Positions 7,446 to 13,483 of a DNA stretch of 64,000 bases are shown here, piece after piece (positions within the stretch are counted from its first letter, which is position 1; every line of letters starts with the position of its first letter). Below the pieces are notes generated by a model. It ran no database searches. It saw nothing but the letters and a program-made list of their open reading frames with translations, and was not told the DNA's origin. The position numbers and the translations under genes are program-made. This stretch comes from Microbacterium capsulatum (GTDB lineage: Bacteria; Actinomycetota; Actinomycetes; Actinomycetales; Microbacteriaceae): assembly GCF_030865425.1 (NCBI RefSeq), contig NZ_JAVFCB010000002.1:465487-529486 (forward strand), written 5' to 3'.

Positions 7446-7568
7446 TCATGCCTTCGCCGCGATCAGCACGCCCACCGCGAACGCCACGATGCACAGCCCC
7501 GACCAGATCGCGTCGAACCGGTCGCCGGTCAACCCGACGACCTCCGGGGGAACGTCCGCCCACCGCAT
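7446..7568 (-). CDS. Prophage membrane micropeptide (40 aa)
   Basis: Start and upstream stop overlap as TGATG at 7566-7570. An acidic N-terminal half (MRWADVPPEVVGLTGDRFD) precedes one hydrophobic helix (about 22-38) and a Lys near the end, again the coat-like layout. No family recognised; a minor virion or assembly protein is likely from position. Confidence 0.6.
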   Translation of the reverse strand: MRWADVPPEVVGLTGDRFDAIWSGLCIVAFAVGVLIAAKA

Positions 7569-7660
7569 CAGTACCGCCCATCGACGACCACCGCCGCGCC
7601 GACCACCACGAGCGCGAAAGCGCTCACGATGCCGACGAACCAGACGATCACATCGAACAC
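7568..7660 (-). CDS. Prophage membrane micropeptide (30 aa)
   Basis: GTG start 11 bases after the ssDNA-binding-like gene; TGA overlaps the next ATG. The product is one hydrophobic helix (VIVWFVGIVSAFALVVVGAA) ending VVVDGRY. It is the first of four consecutive tiny membrane proteins between the ssDNA-binding-like gene and the coat gene. A longer frame opens upstream but overlaps the preceding gene and is not preferred. Confidence 0.55.
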   Translation of the reverse strand: MFDVIVWFVGIVSAFALVVVGAAVVVDGRY

Positions 7661-7671
7661 GAGTCCGGCCC

Positions 7672-8004
7672 CTACTTCGTGGCCGGCTGCATCAGCGCGT
7701 GGAAGGCCTCCAGCTCGTCGCCGGTCACGTAGCCGACCACGGTCAGGCTGGAGCCCCACTCGCGCGACTCCCCGAGCTCGACCATGAGGCCGATGACCTC
7801 ACCCACACCCGGGACGGGCGGCGCGTCCGGCCGGTTCGGGAATCGCACGTCCGCGACCGAGAAGCCCTCCTGGAGCAGCTTCACGTCGCGGCGACCGACG
7901 TTGCCGGTCTTCTTGCCCTCGCGGTCGTACTCCGGCTGGTTCTCGATCCCGAGAACGGTCCCCCGGATCAGCATCGACGGGCGGACGGGCTTGCTCACTG
8001 CCAT
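7672..8004 (-). CDS. Probable phage single-stranded DNA-binding protein (gpV-like)
   Basis: A 110-residue, beta-rich soluble protein directly after the Rep gene. In filamentous phages this slot encodes gpV, which coats the new single strand before packaging. Basic N-terminal SKPVRPS and a central strand-rich part (RGTVLGIEN, GRRDVKLLQ, SVADVRF, VIGLMVELGES, SSLTVVGYV) fit an OB-type fold, but no signature is decisive. The ribosome binding site TAGGAG lies 7 bases before the ATG and can pair with a complementary copy about 35 bases upstream, which could allow translational control. Confidence 0.68.
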   Translation of the reverse strand: MAVSKPVRPSMLIRGTVLGIENQPEYDREGKKTGNVGRRDVKLLQEGFSVADVRFPNRPDAPPVPGVGEVIGLMVELGESREWGSSLTVVGYVTGDELEAFHALMQPATK

Positions 8005-8010
8005 GATCTC

Positions 8011-8061
8011 AACTCCTAAAATTGGTGCCCCGGTCCATCGCCGGAAGCTCTACTAGGAGTT
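8011..8061 (-). promoter_or_regulatory. Inverted repeat that can sequester the ssDNA-binding gene's ribosome binding site
   Basis: AACTCCTA (8061-8054 in mRNA order) is complementary to TAGGAGTT (8018-8011), which includes the ribosome binding site of the gene starting at 8004; flanking bases extend the match to 10 of 11. The surrounding 8040-8096 is notably AT-rich for this window. A hairpin here would hide the ribosome binding site. Ff gpV acts as a translational repressor, so autocontrol is conceivable. Confidence 0.45.
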
Positions 8062-8096
8062 TAGAAACCGCAGATCAGACTACTTAAATGGCAAAT

Positions 8097-8996
8097 TCAG
8101 GCCGCCGCGGGTTCACCCGCGTCACGCGCTTTCAGCACCCGGCGCAGCAGATCCGCGCCGAGCTTGTCCCAGTCCGGCCCGCGGCGATCCCCGAGATTCG
8201 CGGCCAACGTGGACAGGTGCTCGCCGTACTGCTTGACCATCCACGAGAGCGCCCGCTCGAGATCCGACTCGCGGCGTTCCCGAATGTGCACCCGCTCGAC
8301 GTTGGCCTCGGTCAGCCGGCGCAGCAGATCCCTCGACCAGTCGGCGTACCCGTACGCGTCCTCGGGTGTGCCCTTCGCGGCCACCCAGCGGGAATCCTTC
8401 TCCGGCCTCACCTGCACTTCGACGCGACACAGGTTCCGGTCATGCACCTCCGGCAACCCCTGCTTACGCGCGATCTCGTTCAGCTGCTTGCCCTTCTCGT
8501 ACAGGCGCGCGCGCACCGCCGACTTTTCCGAGCCGACATAGAACGTGCGACCCGTGTGCTCCGGATCCTCCGCATCCCGCATCCAGTCGCCAGCCTGCGA
8601 GATCTTCAGCCGACGCCGCGTCACACGCTCCGGGTCAAGGTCCGGATCCGACACCGCGCACATGATCTCGAGCAGCTTGTCCCAGGTGCCGACGCCCTCG
8701 CAGATGTCCTCCGCGGCATCGACACGCGTCGCGTAGTGATCTTCCGGCCACAGACCGCGGATCATCGGCACCACCTCATCGCAGTCGTCGGACGAGACGA
8801 TCAGGTGAGGATCCCCGTTCGCCCCGCCGAAAAGGATCGTGCAGAGCGTGGAGTCATCACGACGGATCAGCGCGCCGAACTCGTACCCGTTCCGGGGCCG
8901 GCCATTCTCGACCGTCGCGCGAAGCGCGGACGCGACCTGATGCAGCACGGCGTACGAGTCGTCCCGGATCGTGGCCGAGTACCAGTCGAAGCGCAC
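8097..8996 (-). CDS. Rolling-circle replication initiator, Rep_trans family
   Basis: A 299-residue protein of the replication-initiator family that includes RstA of the filamentous phage CTXphi and RepC-type plasmid proteins. It would nick the double-stranded phage circle and start single-strand synthesis. Family hallmarks are R-x-D-x-A-x-D (RVDAAED, 91-97), G-R-T-F-Y-V-G-S (149-156), R-L-Y-E-K-G-K-Q (164-171) and an R-V-E-V-Q-V-R strand (191-197). The start is GTG with AAGGGGG about 8 bases upstream. Palindromes just upstream (9014-9073) are the natural candidate for its origin. It is followed by the ssDNA-binding-like gene after a 92-base AT-rich gap. Confidence 0.9.
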   Translation of the reverse strand: MRFDWYSATIRDDSYAVLHQVASALRATVENGRPRNGYEFGALIRRDDSTLCTILFGGANGDPHLIVSSDDCDEVVPMIRGLWPEDHYATRVDAAEDICEGVGTWDKLLEIMCAVSDPDLDPERVTRRRLKISQAGDWMRDAEDPEHTGRTFYVGSEKSAVRARLYEKGKQLNEIARKQGLPEVHDRNLCRVEVQVRPEKDSRWVAAKGTPEDAYGYADWSRDLLRRLTEANVERVHIRERRESDLERALSWMVKQYGEHLSTLAANLGDRRGPDWDKLGADLLRRVLKARDAGEPAAA

Positions 8997-9013
8997 TTGC
9001 GGCCCCCTTCCCT

Positions 9014-9073
9014 CTCCCCAGCGGGGAGGCTATGGATTGGGGGTCTAGACCCCCGTGTTACAGAACGGGGGTC
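9014..9073. repeat. Cluster of three palindromes upstream of rep (candidate origin)
   Basis: The 75-base gap before rep holds: a hairpin at 9014-9028 (CTCCCC, 3-base loop, GGGGAG) next to the rep ribosome binding site; a perfect 16-bp palindrome GGGGGTCTAGACCCCC at 9039-9054; and an overlapping hairpin pairing GACCCCCGT (9048-9056) with ACGGGGGTC (9065-9073) around an 8-base loop. The last two cannot form together. Such structure beside a Rep_trans gene suggests a replication origin, an operator, or both. Confidence 0.5.
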
Positions 9074-9299
9074 AACCAGCCTGAGCCGACCCCAGGGCGC
9101 CCGTCAGGAGCCCTCGAGCGCACCCCTGACGGTGCGCCAGCAGATCACCGACACCGACCAGCGGGCTCCCGCAGCCGAGGCACCACACACGCCCGTCAGC
9201 ACGCCGGAAACCGTCGCGTACGCCCCTCTCCCAGCCGCACTCGAGACACATCACCGAACCGGCGTACTCGACCCGCGTCCCGTGCTCGCAGGCGCTCAC
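9072..9299 (-). CDS. Small zinc-ribbon-like prophage protein (75 aa)
   Basis: Start chosen at the GTG overlapping the upstream stop (GTGA at 9296-9299), following the pattern of its neighbours; a GTG 12 bases earlier is possible. Two clusters, C-E-H-G...C-L-E-C-G and C-L-G-C-G-S followed by H-R-Q-G-C, look like one or two zinc knuckles. Short proteins of this kind are common in actinobacterial mobile elements and probably bind nucleic acid or protein; no specific function is supported. Confidence 0.65.
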   Translation of the reverse strand: MSACEHGTRVEYAGSVMCLECGWERGVRDGFRRADGRVWCLGCGSPLVGVGDLLAHRQGCARGLLTGALGSAQAG

Positions 9300-9385
9300 A
9301 GCGACCGCCACATCAGATACGCGACACCCGCCAGAAACAGCAGCGGCAGCGCCAGAACCCCGACGATCGCAGCAGCCAGGCTCAC
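9296..9385 (-). CDS. Prophage membrane micropeptide (29 aa)
   Basis: A GTG start inside the upstream stop and a TGA inside the next start (GTGA on both sides) define it. The product is one hydrophobic helix (SLAAAIVGVLALPLLFLAGV) followed by AYLMWRSL. It lies among early genes, well away from the virion-protein block. Function unknown. Confidence 0.5.
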   Translation of the reverse strand: MSLAAAIVGVLALPLLFLAGVAYLMWRSL

Positions 9386-9567
9386 AGCACCAACCGCCGC
9401 ATCACGTCATCCCGACCAGCCCAGCCCTCCGGACGAACCGCCGCAATCCGCACATACGCAACCACGCACAGGACACCGTGCCGCTCCGCAGCCGCCAACG
9501 CGTCGCGCGCTGACTCCCAAGAGATCTCCCACCCGCACCGGCACGATGAGACGAACCGCGGGCTCAC
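9382..9567 (-). CDS. Small cysteine-containing prophage protein (61 aa)
   Basis: The preferred start is the GTG overlapping the stop of the excisionase-like gene (GTGA at 9564-9567), giving 61 residues; upstream in-frame starts at 9597 and 9591 would overlap that gene more. The N-terminus SSCRCGWEISW followed by a helix (ESARDALAAAERHGV) resembles short C-x-C-G-W proteins often found in actinophages, possibly metal-binding. No function can be named. Confidence 0.6.
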   Translation of the reverse strand: MSPRFVSSCRCGWEISWESARDALAAAERHGVLCVVAYVRIAAVRPEGWAGRDDVMRRLVL

Positions 9568-9779
9568 AGCGGCAGCCGATCGCCCGGGCATCGCCACGCG
9601 ATGACCGCCGCCTCCGTGAACAGACGCGCACCGAGCGGGCCTGGAAGCTGAGCCGCGACCTCAAGCCTGCCTTGCCGGGCGGCGAGGTTCACGCACTCAC
9701 GTGTCACCCCGAGTCGTCGCGCAACTTCGCGCGATGTCAGGAGTTCCCCAAAGTCCTGCACTTGCACAAGTCCGACCAT
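9564..9779 (-). CDS. Excisionase-like HTH protein, first gene of the prophage operon
   Basis: A 71-residue MerR/excisionase-type winged helix protein: LTSREVARRLGVTRECVNLAARQGRL (about 14-39) is the helix-turn-helix and LGARLFTEAAVIAW (48-62) the wing and last helix. It heads the minus-strand operon and is divergent from the repressor. It could be the directionality factor for the tyrosine integrase, or a Cro-like early regulator. A 15-base repeat shared with the intergenic region lies within its first codons (9762-9776). Confidence 0.72.
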   Translation of the reverse strand: MVGLVQVQDFGELLTSREVARRLGVTRECVNLAARQGRLEVAAQLPGPLGARLFTEAAVIAWRCPGDRLPL

Positions 9780-9836
9780 GGTCAGACTCTAGGGCTATAC
9801 CTTGCAATTGCACAACTCCGACACACATCGGATATC
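9762..9836. promoter_or_regulatory. Divergent control region with repeated operator-like sites
   Basis: TTGCACAAGTCCGAC (9762-9776) and TTGCACAACTCCGAC (9808-9822) are direct repeats matching 14 of 15, 46 bases apart. The second covers a possible -35 (TTGCAC, 9808-9813) spaced 17 bases from GATATC (9831-9836), a plausible repressor promoter; the first lies over the start of the divergent early gene. This is the arrangement expected for operators of a lysogeny switch. The promoter match is weak and the sites are unproven. Confidence 0.45.
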
Positions 9837-9868
9837 GACAACCGTCAGAACGGGTGCACACTTAACCC

Positions 9869-10177
9869 ATGTCCACCAACACCATGCATGATCAGCGCTT
9901 CGAGATGAACAAGGCCGACCGCCTGAACCTCGCGTTGCGCCGCTCCGGCCTCACCGCTCAGCAGCTCGCCGCGAAGATCGACATTTCGCGCGCGACGATC
10001 AGCGCATGGATCAACGGACGCAACGAGCCGCGCCGGAAGGAGTTGGCCGCGTTCGCCCTGGCGACGGGCTACCCGGTGCGCTGGCTGGAGACGGGAGAAG
10101 CCCCGATCCAGGGCGGACCTGGATCGGGGCTTCGTGGGCTCCCCGGCTTGGACTCGAACCAAGAACCTGCCGGTTAA
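9869..10177 (+). CDS. XRE-family phage repressor, prophage form; 3' end formed by attR
   Basis: A 102-residue DNA-binding protein divergent from the lytic operon and the likely immunity repressor. The helix-turn-helix covers about 18-73 (LALRRSGLTAQQLAAKIDIS, RATISAWINGR). Residues 90-102 (G-LPGLDSNQEPAG) are encoded by the 37-bp attachment core, antisense to tRNA-Asn, and the TAA stop comes from the host tRNA sequence just beyond it. In the circular phage the same frame continues for 12 codons (2166-2204), ending LYAA, then stops. Integration therefore shortens the protein from 114 to 102 residues. The start ATG at 9869 lacks a clear ribosome binding site; an ATG at 9905 is an alternative. 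The tRNA terminator hairpin (10097-10133) also lies within the gene. Confidence 0.85.
   Translation: MSTNTMHDQRFEMNKADRLNLALRRSGLTAQQLAAKIDISRATISAWINGRNEPRRKELAAFALATGYPVRWLETGEAPIQGGPGSGLRGLPGLDSNQEPAG
10097..10133 (-). terminator. Phage-borne terminator replacing that of tRNA-Asn
   Basis: A 15-bp perfect stem (GAAGCCCCGATCCAG, 7-base loop) four bases beyond the tRNA-side att core, in the position the host terminator held before integration. The phage thus restores both the tRNA 3' end and its terminator. The same bases encode repressor residues around 77-89. Confidence 0.7.
10138..10174. repeat. attR, right copy of 37-bp attachment core
   Basis: Identical to 2129-2165. It covers tRNA-Asn nucleotides 38 (just 3' of the anticodon) to 73, so crossover would occur between the anticodon loop and the 3' end, typical of tyrosine integrases. 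On the plus strand it encodes the last codons of the repressor. Confidence 0.93.
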
Positions 10178-10211
10178 CAGCCGGCTGCTCTGCCAATTGA
10201 GCTACCGAGGA
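10139..10211 (-). tRNA. tRNA-Asn (anticodon GTT)
   Basis: A 73-base cloverleaf: acceptor TCCTCGG/CCGGGGA with one G-T pair, D-arm, anticodon stem GCCGG/CCGGC around CTGTTAA (anticodon GTT at 34-36), T-arm CTTGG-TTCGAGT-CCAAG, discriminator G. CCA is not encoded. Nucleotides 38-73 coincide with the attachment core, so the prophage leaves the tRNA intact. Confidence 0.97.
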
Positions 10212-10237
10212 ATGCTTCCCGCTGCGCGGGCAACTCG

Positions 10238-10243
10238 TCAACT
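10238..10243 (-). promoter_or_regulatory. Possible -10 element of tRNA-Asn
   Basis: TATAGT on the minus strand, 26 bases before the tRNA 5' end, in an AT-richer pocket (10233-10257). No convincing -35 hexamer is visible. Confidence 0.35.
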
Positions 10244-10315
10244 ATAGCAAAGGTTGTGCGCTTCCCCCGTCATCGGCCGGGACCCCGGGCGCGTCGCGTC
10301 CGGGGCGCCGCGGGA

Positions 10316-10825
10316 CTACTTGGCGGAGCCCCTCAGAGAGCCTTTCGTCTGCCCTGCGGGGTCCGAGACGATGCACTGCACGAGGCGGTCGTTCATCTTC
10401 TCCCAGGTGTCGCGCGTCGGCGTGATCGAGTTGACGTCGAGGGCGGAGGAGTCGAACGCGACGCCGATGAAGTCCGTGAACGGGGCGCCGTCGCACGTCT
10501 CGGCGGCGGTCCCGATGGCGCTCTCGTCATAGGGGCCGTCGGGCAGTGCGAACTCGTAGAACACCTCCTCGTCGTGCGGCTGGTCGCACGGCACGACGTC
10601 GGTGCCGCTGATCTGCGCACCGGCATCCTTGAGTTTGCAGTCGCCCACCTTCAGGTTGAAGATGTCGATGTTCGAGCCCGCGGTGACCTGGCCGCTCGCG
10701 CTCGCGCGCGGCGCGTCACTGCTTCCGCCGAGCCCGCCGCTCAGCACGCTGCAGCCGCTCAGGCCCGTGGCGAGCAGCATCGCCGCGCCGATGACGGTCG
10801 CGCGCCCGAGAACCCTGCCATTCAT
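10316..10825 (-). CDS. Septum-formation-family lipoprotein
   Basis: A 169-residue secreted lipoprotein. The ATG at 10825 is preferred over upstream in-frame starts because GGAGGGGGG precedes it and a lipoprotein signal follows: MNGRVLGR, hydrophobic core, lipobox LSGC with Cys25. After a Ser/Gly-rich spacer the domain has the pattern of the actinobacterial Septum_form family: VGDCKL, VVPCDQPHDEEVFYEF, a further Cys and a C-terminal CIVSD. The four cysteines probably form two disulfides outside the cell. The family name comes from limited work and the precise role is uncertain. It lies alone between the tRNA and the deformylase gene. Confidence 0.8.
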   Translation of the reverse strand: MNGRVLGRATVIGAAMLLATGLSGCSVLSGGLGGSSDAPRASASGQVTAGSNIDIFNLKVGDCKLKDAGAQISGTDVVPCDQPHDEEVFYEFALPDGPYDESAIGTAAETCDGAPFTDFIGVAFDSSALDVNSITPTRDTWEKMNDRLVQCIVSDPAGQTKGSLRGSAK

Positions 10826-10929
10826 GCGATCCCCCCTCCGGAAGCACCGACCGCGCTCGTGGCGCGGCCACAGACGACGGTACCGGCGGGGGAGCGGCAT
10901 ACCCAAACCCGCGGGATCTCGAGACCCGG

Positions 10930-11496
10930 TCAGCCCTCGAGGTCGTCGACGCCGGGGAGCCAGCTCGCGCCGGGCCGGCCCCAGCCGCGCTTGCGGGCGA
11001 TCTTCTGCACGGTCTTCCAGTCGCCGTCGTCGAGACGGTCGACGTAGAGGATCCCGTCAAGGTGGTCGAACTCGTGCTGCATGATCCGCGCCCGCCAGCC
11101 GTCCACCTCGATCCGCACGTCGTTGCCCTCGAGGTCGATGCCGGTGACCAGCACCCGCTCCGACCGGCGCAGCGCGAACCGCTCGCCGGGGAACGACAGG
11201 CAGCCCTCGGACTCCAGATCGGGGTCCGGTGCGCCCGGTTCGAGCGGGGCCATCCAGAGCACCGGGTTGATGATCTCGCCGCGCCACGGGTTCTCGTCGT
11301 CGTCGACGTACGAGTAGACGTAGATCCGCAGTCCGACGCCCACCTGCGGGGCGGCGAGCCCGACCCCCGGGGCGAGGTCCATCGTCTCGAACATGTCGGC
11401 GACGAGCGTGCGGATCTCGTCGGTGATCTCGCCGACCGGGTCGGCGAGGGAATGCAGGACGGGATCGCCCATGATGCGAATCGGAAGCACTGCCAC
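10930..11496 (-). CDS. def: Peptide deformylase
   Basis: Removes the N-formyl group from nascent proteins on the ribosome. All three family motifs are present in the 188 residues: GVGLAAPQ (44-51), EGCLS (97-101, metal ligand Cys99) and QHEFDH (140-145, ligands His141 and His145, catalytic Glu142). The C-terminal extension (about 155-188) is typical of actinobacterial enzymes. Start ATG at 11496, with no better alternative. It stands alone, divergent from the DMT transporter gene. Confidence 0.96.
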   Translation of the reverse strand: MAVLPIRIMGDPVLHSLADPVGEITDEIRTLVADMFETMDLAPGVGLAAPQVGVGLRIYVYSYVDDDENPWRGEIINPVLWMAPLEPGAPDPDLESEGCLSFPGERFALRRSERVLVTGIDLEGNDVRIEVDGWRARIMQHEFDHLDGILYVDRLDDGDWKTVQKIARKRGWGRPGASWLPGVDDLEG

Positions 11497-11539
11497 GCGT
11501 CAACCCTAGTCGGCGCGCAGGGGCGGGTAAGGTCGAAGG

Positions 11540-12694
11540 GTGAACGGGGACCTGGCGCTGGGCGCCGCGGTGGACAACGTCGGCGAGCATCTCGCCGGCG
11601 TGTTCCAGAACCCCGGCCTGCTCCTCGGCATCCCGCTCGCCCTCGCCGGCGCGGTGTTCATGTCGCTCGGCGCCCAGTACCAGCACCGCGGCGTCGAGAA
11701 GGTCGAGCGGCTCAGCGGATCCGACGCGGCCACCGGTCTGACCTGGGCGCAGGTCAGGGGCCTGCTGACCCGGCCGTCCTGGATCGTCGGCACCCTGATG
11801 CTCGGCCTCGCGGTGATCTGCCAGCTCGCGGCCCTGACCAAGGCCCCGCTCATCGTGGTGCAGCCGCTCGGAGCGATCGCGCTCGTCATCACGACCCTGC
11901 TCAACGCCCGGGTCAGCGGGATCTCGCCGACGAGGCGCTCGCTCGTGTCGATCATCGCCTGCGTCGGCGGCATCTTCGTCTTCGTGCTGTTCGCCGCGCT
12001 GTTCGCGGCGGAGCACCAGATCAGCGAGAACCAGCTGTTCATCATCCTGACGATCCTGCTGCTCGTGATCATCCTGCTCGGCACCTGCTGGCTGATCCTG
12101 CGACACCGCATGCGCGCGCTCTTCTACGTCACCGGCGCGGGAATCCTGTACGGCTTCGTCGCGACCCTGGCGAAGGTGGTCATCACGCGGATCCAGTACG
12201 CCCAGTTCGACTGGGTGACGCTGGTGTGCGTGATCGCGCTCATCGCGGCCGCGGCCGCCGGCGCCTACTTCGTGCAGACCGCGTACGGCTCCGGCCCGCC
12301 GGATCTCGTGATCGCGGGACTCACCGTCATCGACCCGATGGTCGCGGTGCTGATCGGCCTGCTGGTGCTGGAGGAGGGCTCCGCCGCGCAGCCCTGGGTG
12401 TTCTTCGTGTTCGGCGTGGCGGGCGTCGTCGCCGGCTGGGGCGTCGTCACGCTGGCGCGCTACCACCCGCAGGTGATGAGTGAGAGCCAGGAGCTCCCGA
12501 TCACCCGCGGCTCGGACGACCACGTGACGCAGAACCCGTCCGAGCCGACCGCGCGCGGAGAGGGCTGGGGCGACCCGTGGCCGTCGAACGTCGCGCCGAT
12601 CCGGTGCCCGGAGGCGGAGGATCCGTCCACCGGGCAGCCGCCGAAGACGTCCGGAGACGACCGGCGGAACGGGTCGGACGGCCGCCCCGAGTAG
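11540..12694 (+). CDS. DMT-superfamily membrane transporter
   Basis: A 384-residue integral membrane protein with about nine or ten hydrophobic helices between residues 25 and 315 and a long polar tail (about 320-384, rich in Pro, Asp, Arg) that is probably cytoplasmic. The pair of EamA-like halves and PLIVVQPLGAIALVITTLLNAR, then VIDPMVAVLIGLLVLEE, are typical of the drug/metabolite transporter superfamily seen as single genes in Microbacteriaceae. The substrate is unknown. GTG start at 11540 with AAGG a few bases upstream. Confidence 0.8.
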   Translation: MNGDLALGAAVDNVGEHLAGVFQNPGLLLGIPLALAGAVFMSLGAQYQHRGVEKVERLSGSDAATGLTWAQVRGLLTRPSWIVGTLMLGLAVICQLAALTKAPLIVVQPLGAIALVITTLLNARVSGISPTRRSLVSIIACVGGIFVFVLFAALFAAEHQISENQLFIILTILLLVIILLGTCWLILRHRMRALFYVTGAGILYGFVATLAKVVITRIQYAQFDWVTLVCVIALIAAAAAGAYFVQTAYGSGPPDLVIAGLTVIDPMVAVLIGLLVLEEGSAAQPWVFFVFGVAGVVAGWGVVTLARYHPQVMSESQELPITRGSDDHVTQNPSEPTARGEGWGDPWPSNVAPIRCPEAEDPSTGQPPKTSGDDRRNGSDGRPE

Positions 12695-12702
12695 AGCCGG
12701 CG

Positions 12703-13482
12703 TCAGTAGTCGACGTCGATGAGATCCGGCGCGACCTCGGCGGCCGCGGCCTCGTCCACGAAGAACACCGTGCGCTTGCGGCCCTTGGCGCCCGCGGCCG
12801 GCACGTTCTCGTAGTTCGCCCCGGCGAGGGCGAGGCCCAGCGCGGAGGCCTTCTCCGCGCCGGTGAGCACCAGCCAGACCCGCTTCGACGCGTTGATCAC
12901 CGGACGGGTCAGCGTGATCCGCTCCGGCGGCGGCTTCGGCGACTCGCGCACCGGCAGCACGGCCGCATCGGTGACGCGGATCTCGTCGCGGTCCGGGAAC
13001 AGCGACGCGATGTGCCCGTCCGGTCCGACCCCGAGGAAGCAGACCGCGAAGGACGGCCAGGCGCGGCGCCCGTCGCCGTAGACGGCGAGTTCGTCGGCAT
13101 AGGCGCGGGCGGCGTCGTCGAGGCTCAGCCCGGCGTCGCTCGCCGCCATCTCGTGGATGTTCTCCGCCGGCACCGGGATCCGGTCCAGCAGGGCCTCACG
13201 GGCCTGCAGCGCGTTCCGGTCCGGATCCGCCGCGGGCACGAAGCGCTCGTCGCCCCACCAGAAGTGCACGAGCGACCAGTCCACCTCGTCCGCGCGGGGG
13301 TCCTCGGCGACGGCGCGGAGCACGGCGGAGCCCATGCTGCCGCCGGTCAGCGCGACGTGCGCGATCCGGCCGTCCGCGATCCGCGCCTTCACGCGGATGA
13401 GGAAGCGGTCCGCCACGGTGCGGGCGAGCGAGGACGGGTCCGCGCCGATCACGACGCGCTTGGCGGGGGAGTCGGACGCCAT
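12703..13482 (-). CDS. pgl: 6-phosphogluconolactonase
   Basis: Hydrolyses 6-phosphogluconolactone, the second step of the oxidative pentose phosphate pathway. The 259 residues carry the family motifs LTGGSMG (about 46-52), FWWGDERFVP (about 74-83) and GVGPDGHIASLFP (about 152-164, catalytic His). It is the last gene of a six-gene minus-strand operon and follows opcA by one base. Confidence 0.95.
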   Translation of the reverse strand: MASDSPAKRVVIGADPSSLARTVADRFLIRVKARIADGRIAHVALTGGSMGSAVLRAVAEDPRADEVDWSLVHFWWGDERFVPAADPDRNALQAREALLDRIPVPAENIHEMAASDAGLSLDDAARAYADELAVYGDGRRAWPSFAVCFLGVGPDGHIASLFPDRDEIRVTDAAVLPVRESPKPPPERITLTRPVINASKRVWLVLTGAEKASALGLALAGANYENVPAAGAKGRKRTVFFVDEAAAAEVAPDLIDVDY

Positions 13483-13483
13483 C

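Larger units (their letters stand above)
2129..10174. mobile_element. Inovirus-like (filamentous phage) prophage in tRNA-Asn
   Basis: The element lies between two identical 37-bp repeats, one of them the 3' half of an intact tRNA-Asn gene. Circularising it gives 8009 bp, in the usual inovirus size range. It carries a tyrosine integrase, an XRE repressor and an excisionase-like HTH. The minus strand holds a filamentous-phage order: Rep_trans initiator, ssDNA-binding-like protein, tiny membrane proteins, coat protein, signal-peptide adhesin with C-terminal membrane anchor, pVI-like protein and Zot-type ATPase. No secretin (pIV), terminase, capsid or relaxase gene is present, which argues against a tailed phage or conjugative element. 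All genes appear open, so the prophage may be active. Confidence 0.93.

Noticed and set aside
7246..7581. 111-residue open frame on the minus strand before the coat gene
   Set aside because: Arg-rich composition typical of a GC shadow; three overlapping small frames with membrane helices and coupled starts explain the region better.
2129..10174. Interpretation as integrative plasmid or conjugative element
   Set aside because: No relaxase, coupling protein or FtsK-type transfer gene; coat, adhesin and Zot-type genes in phage order are present.
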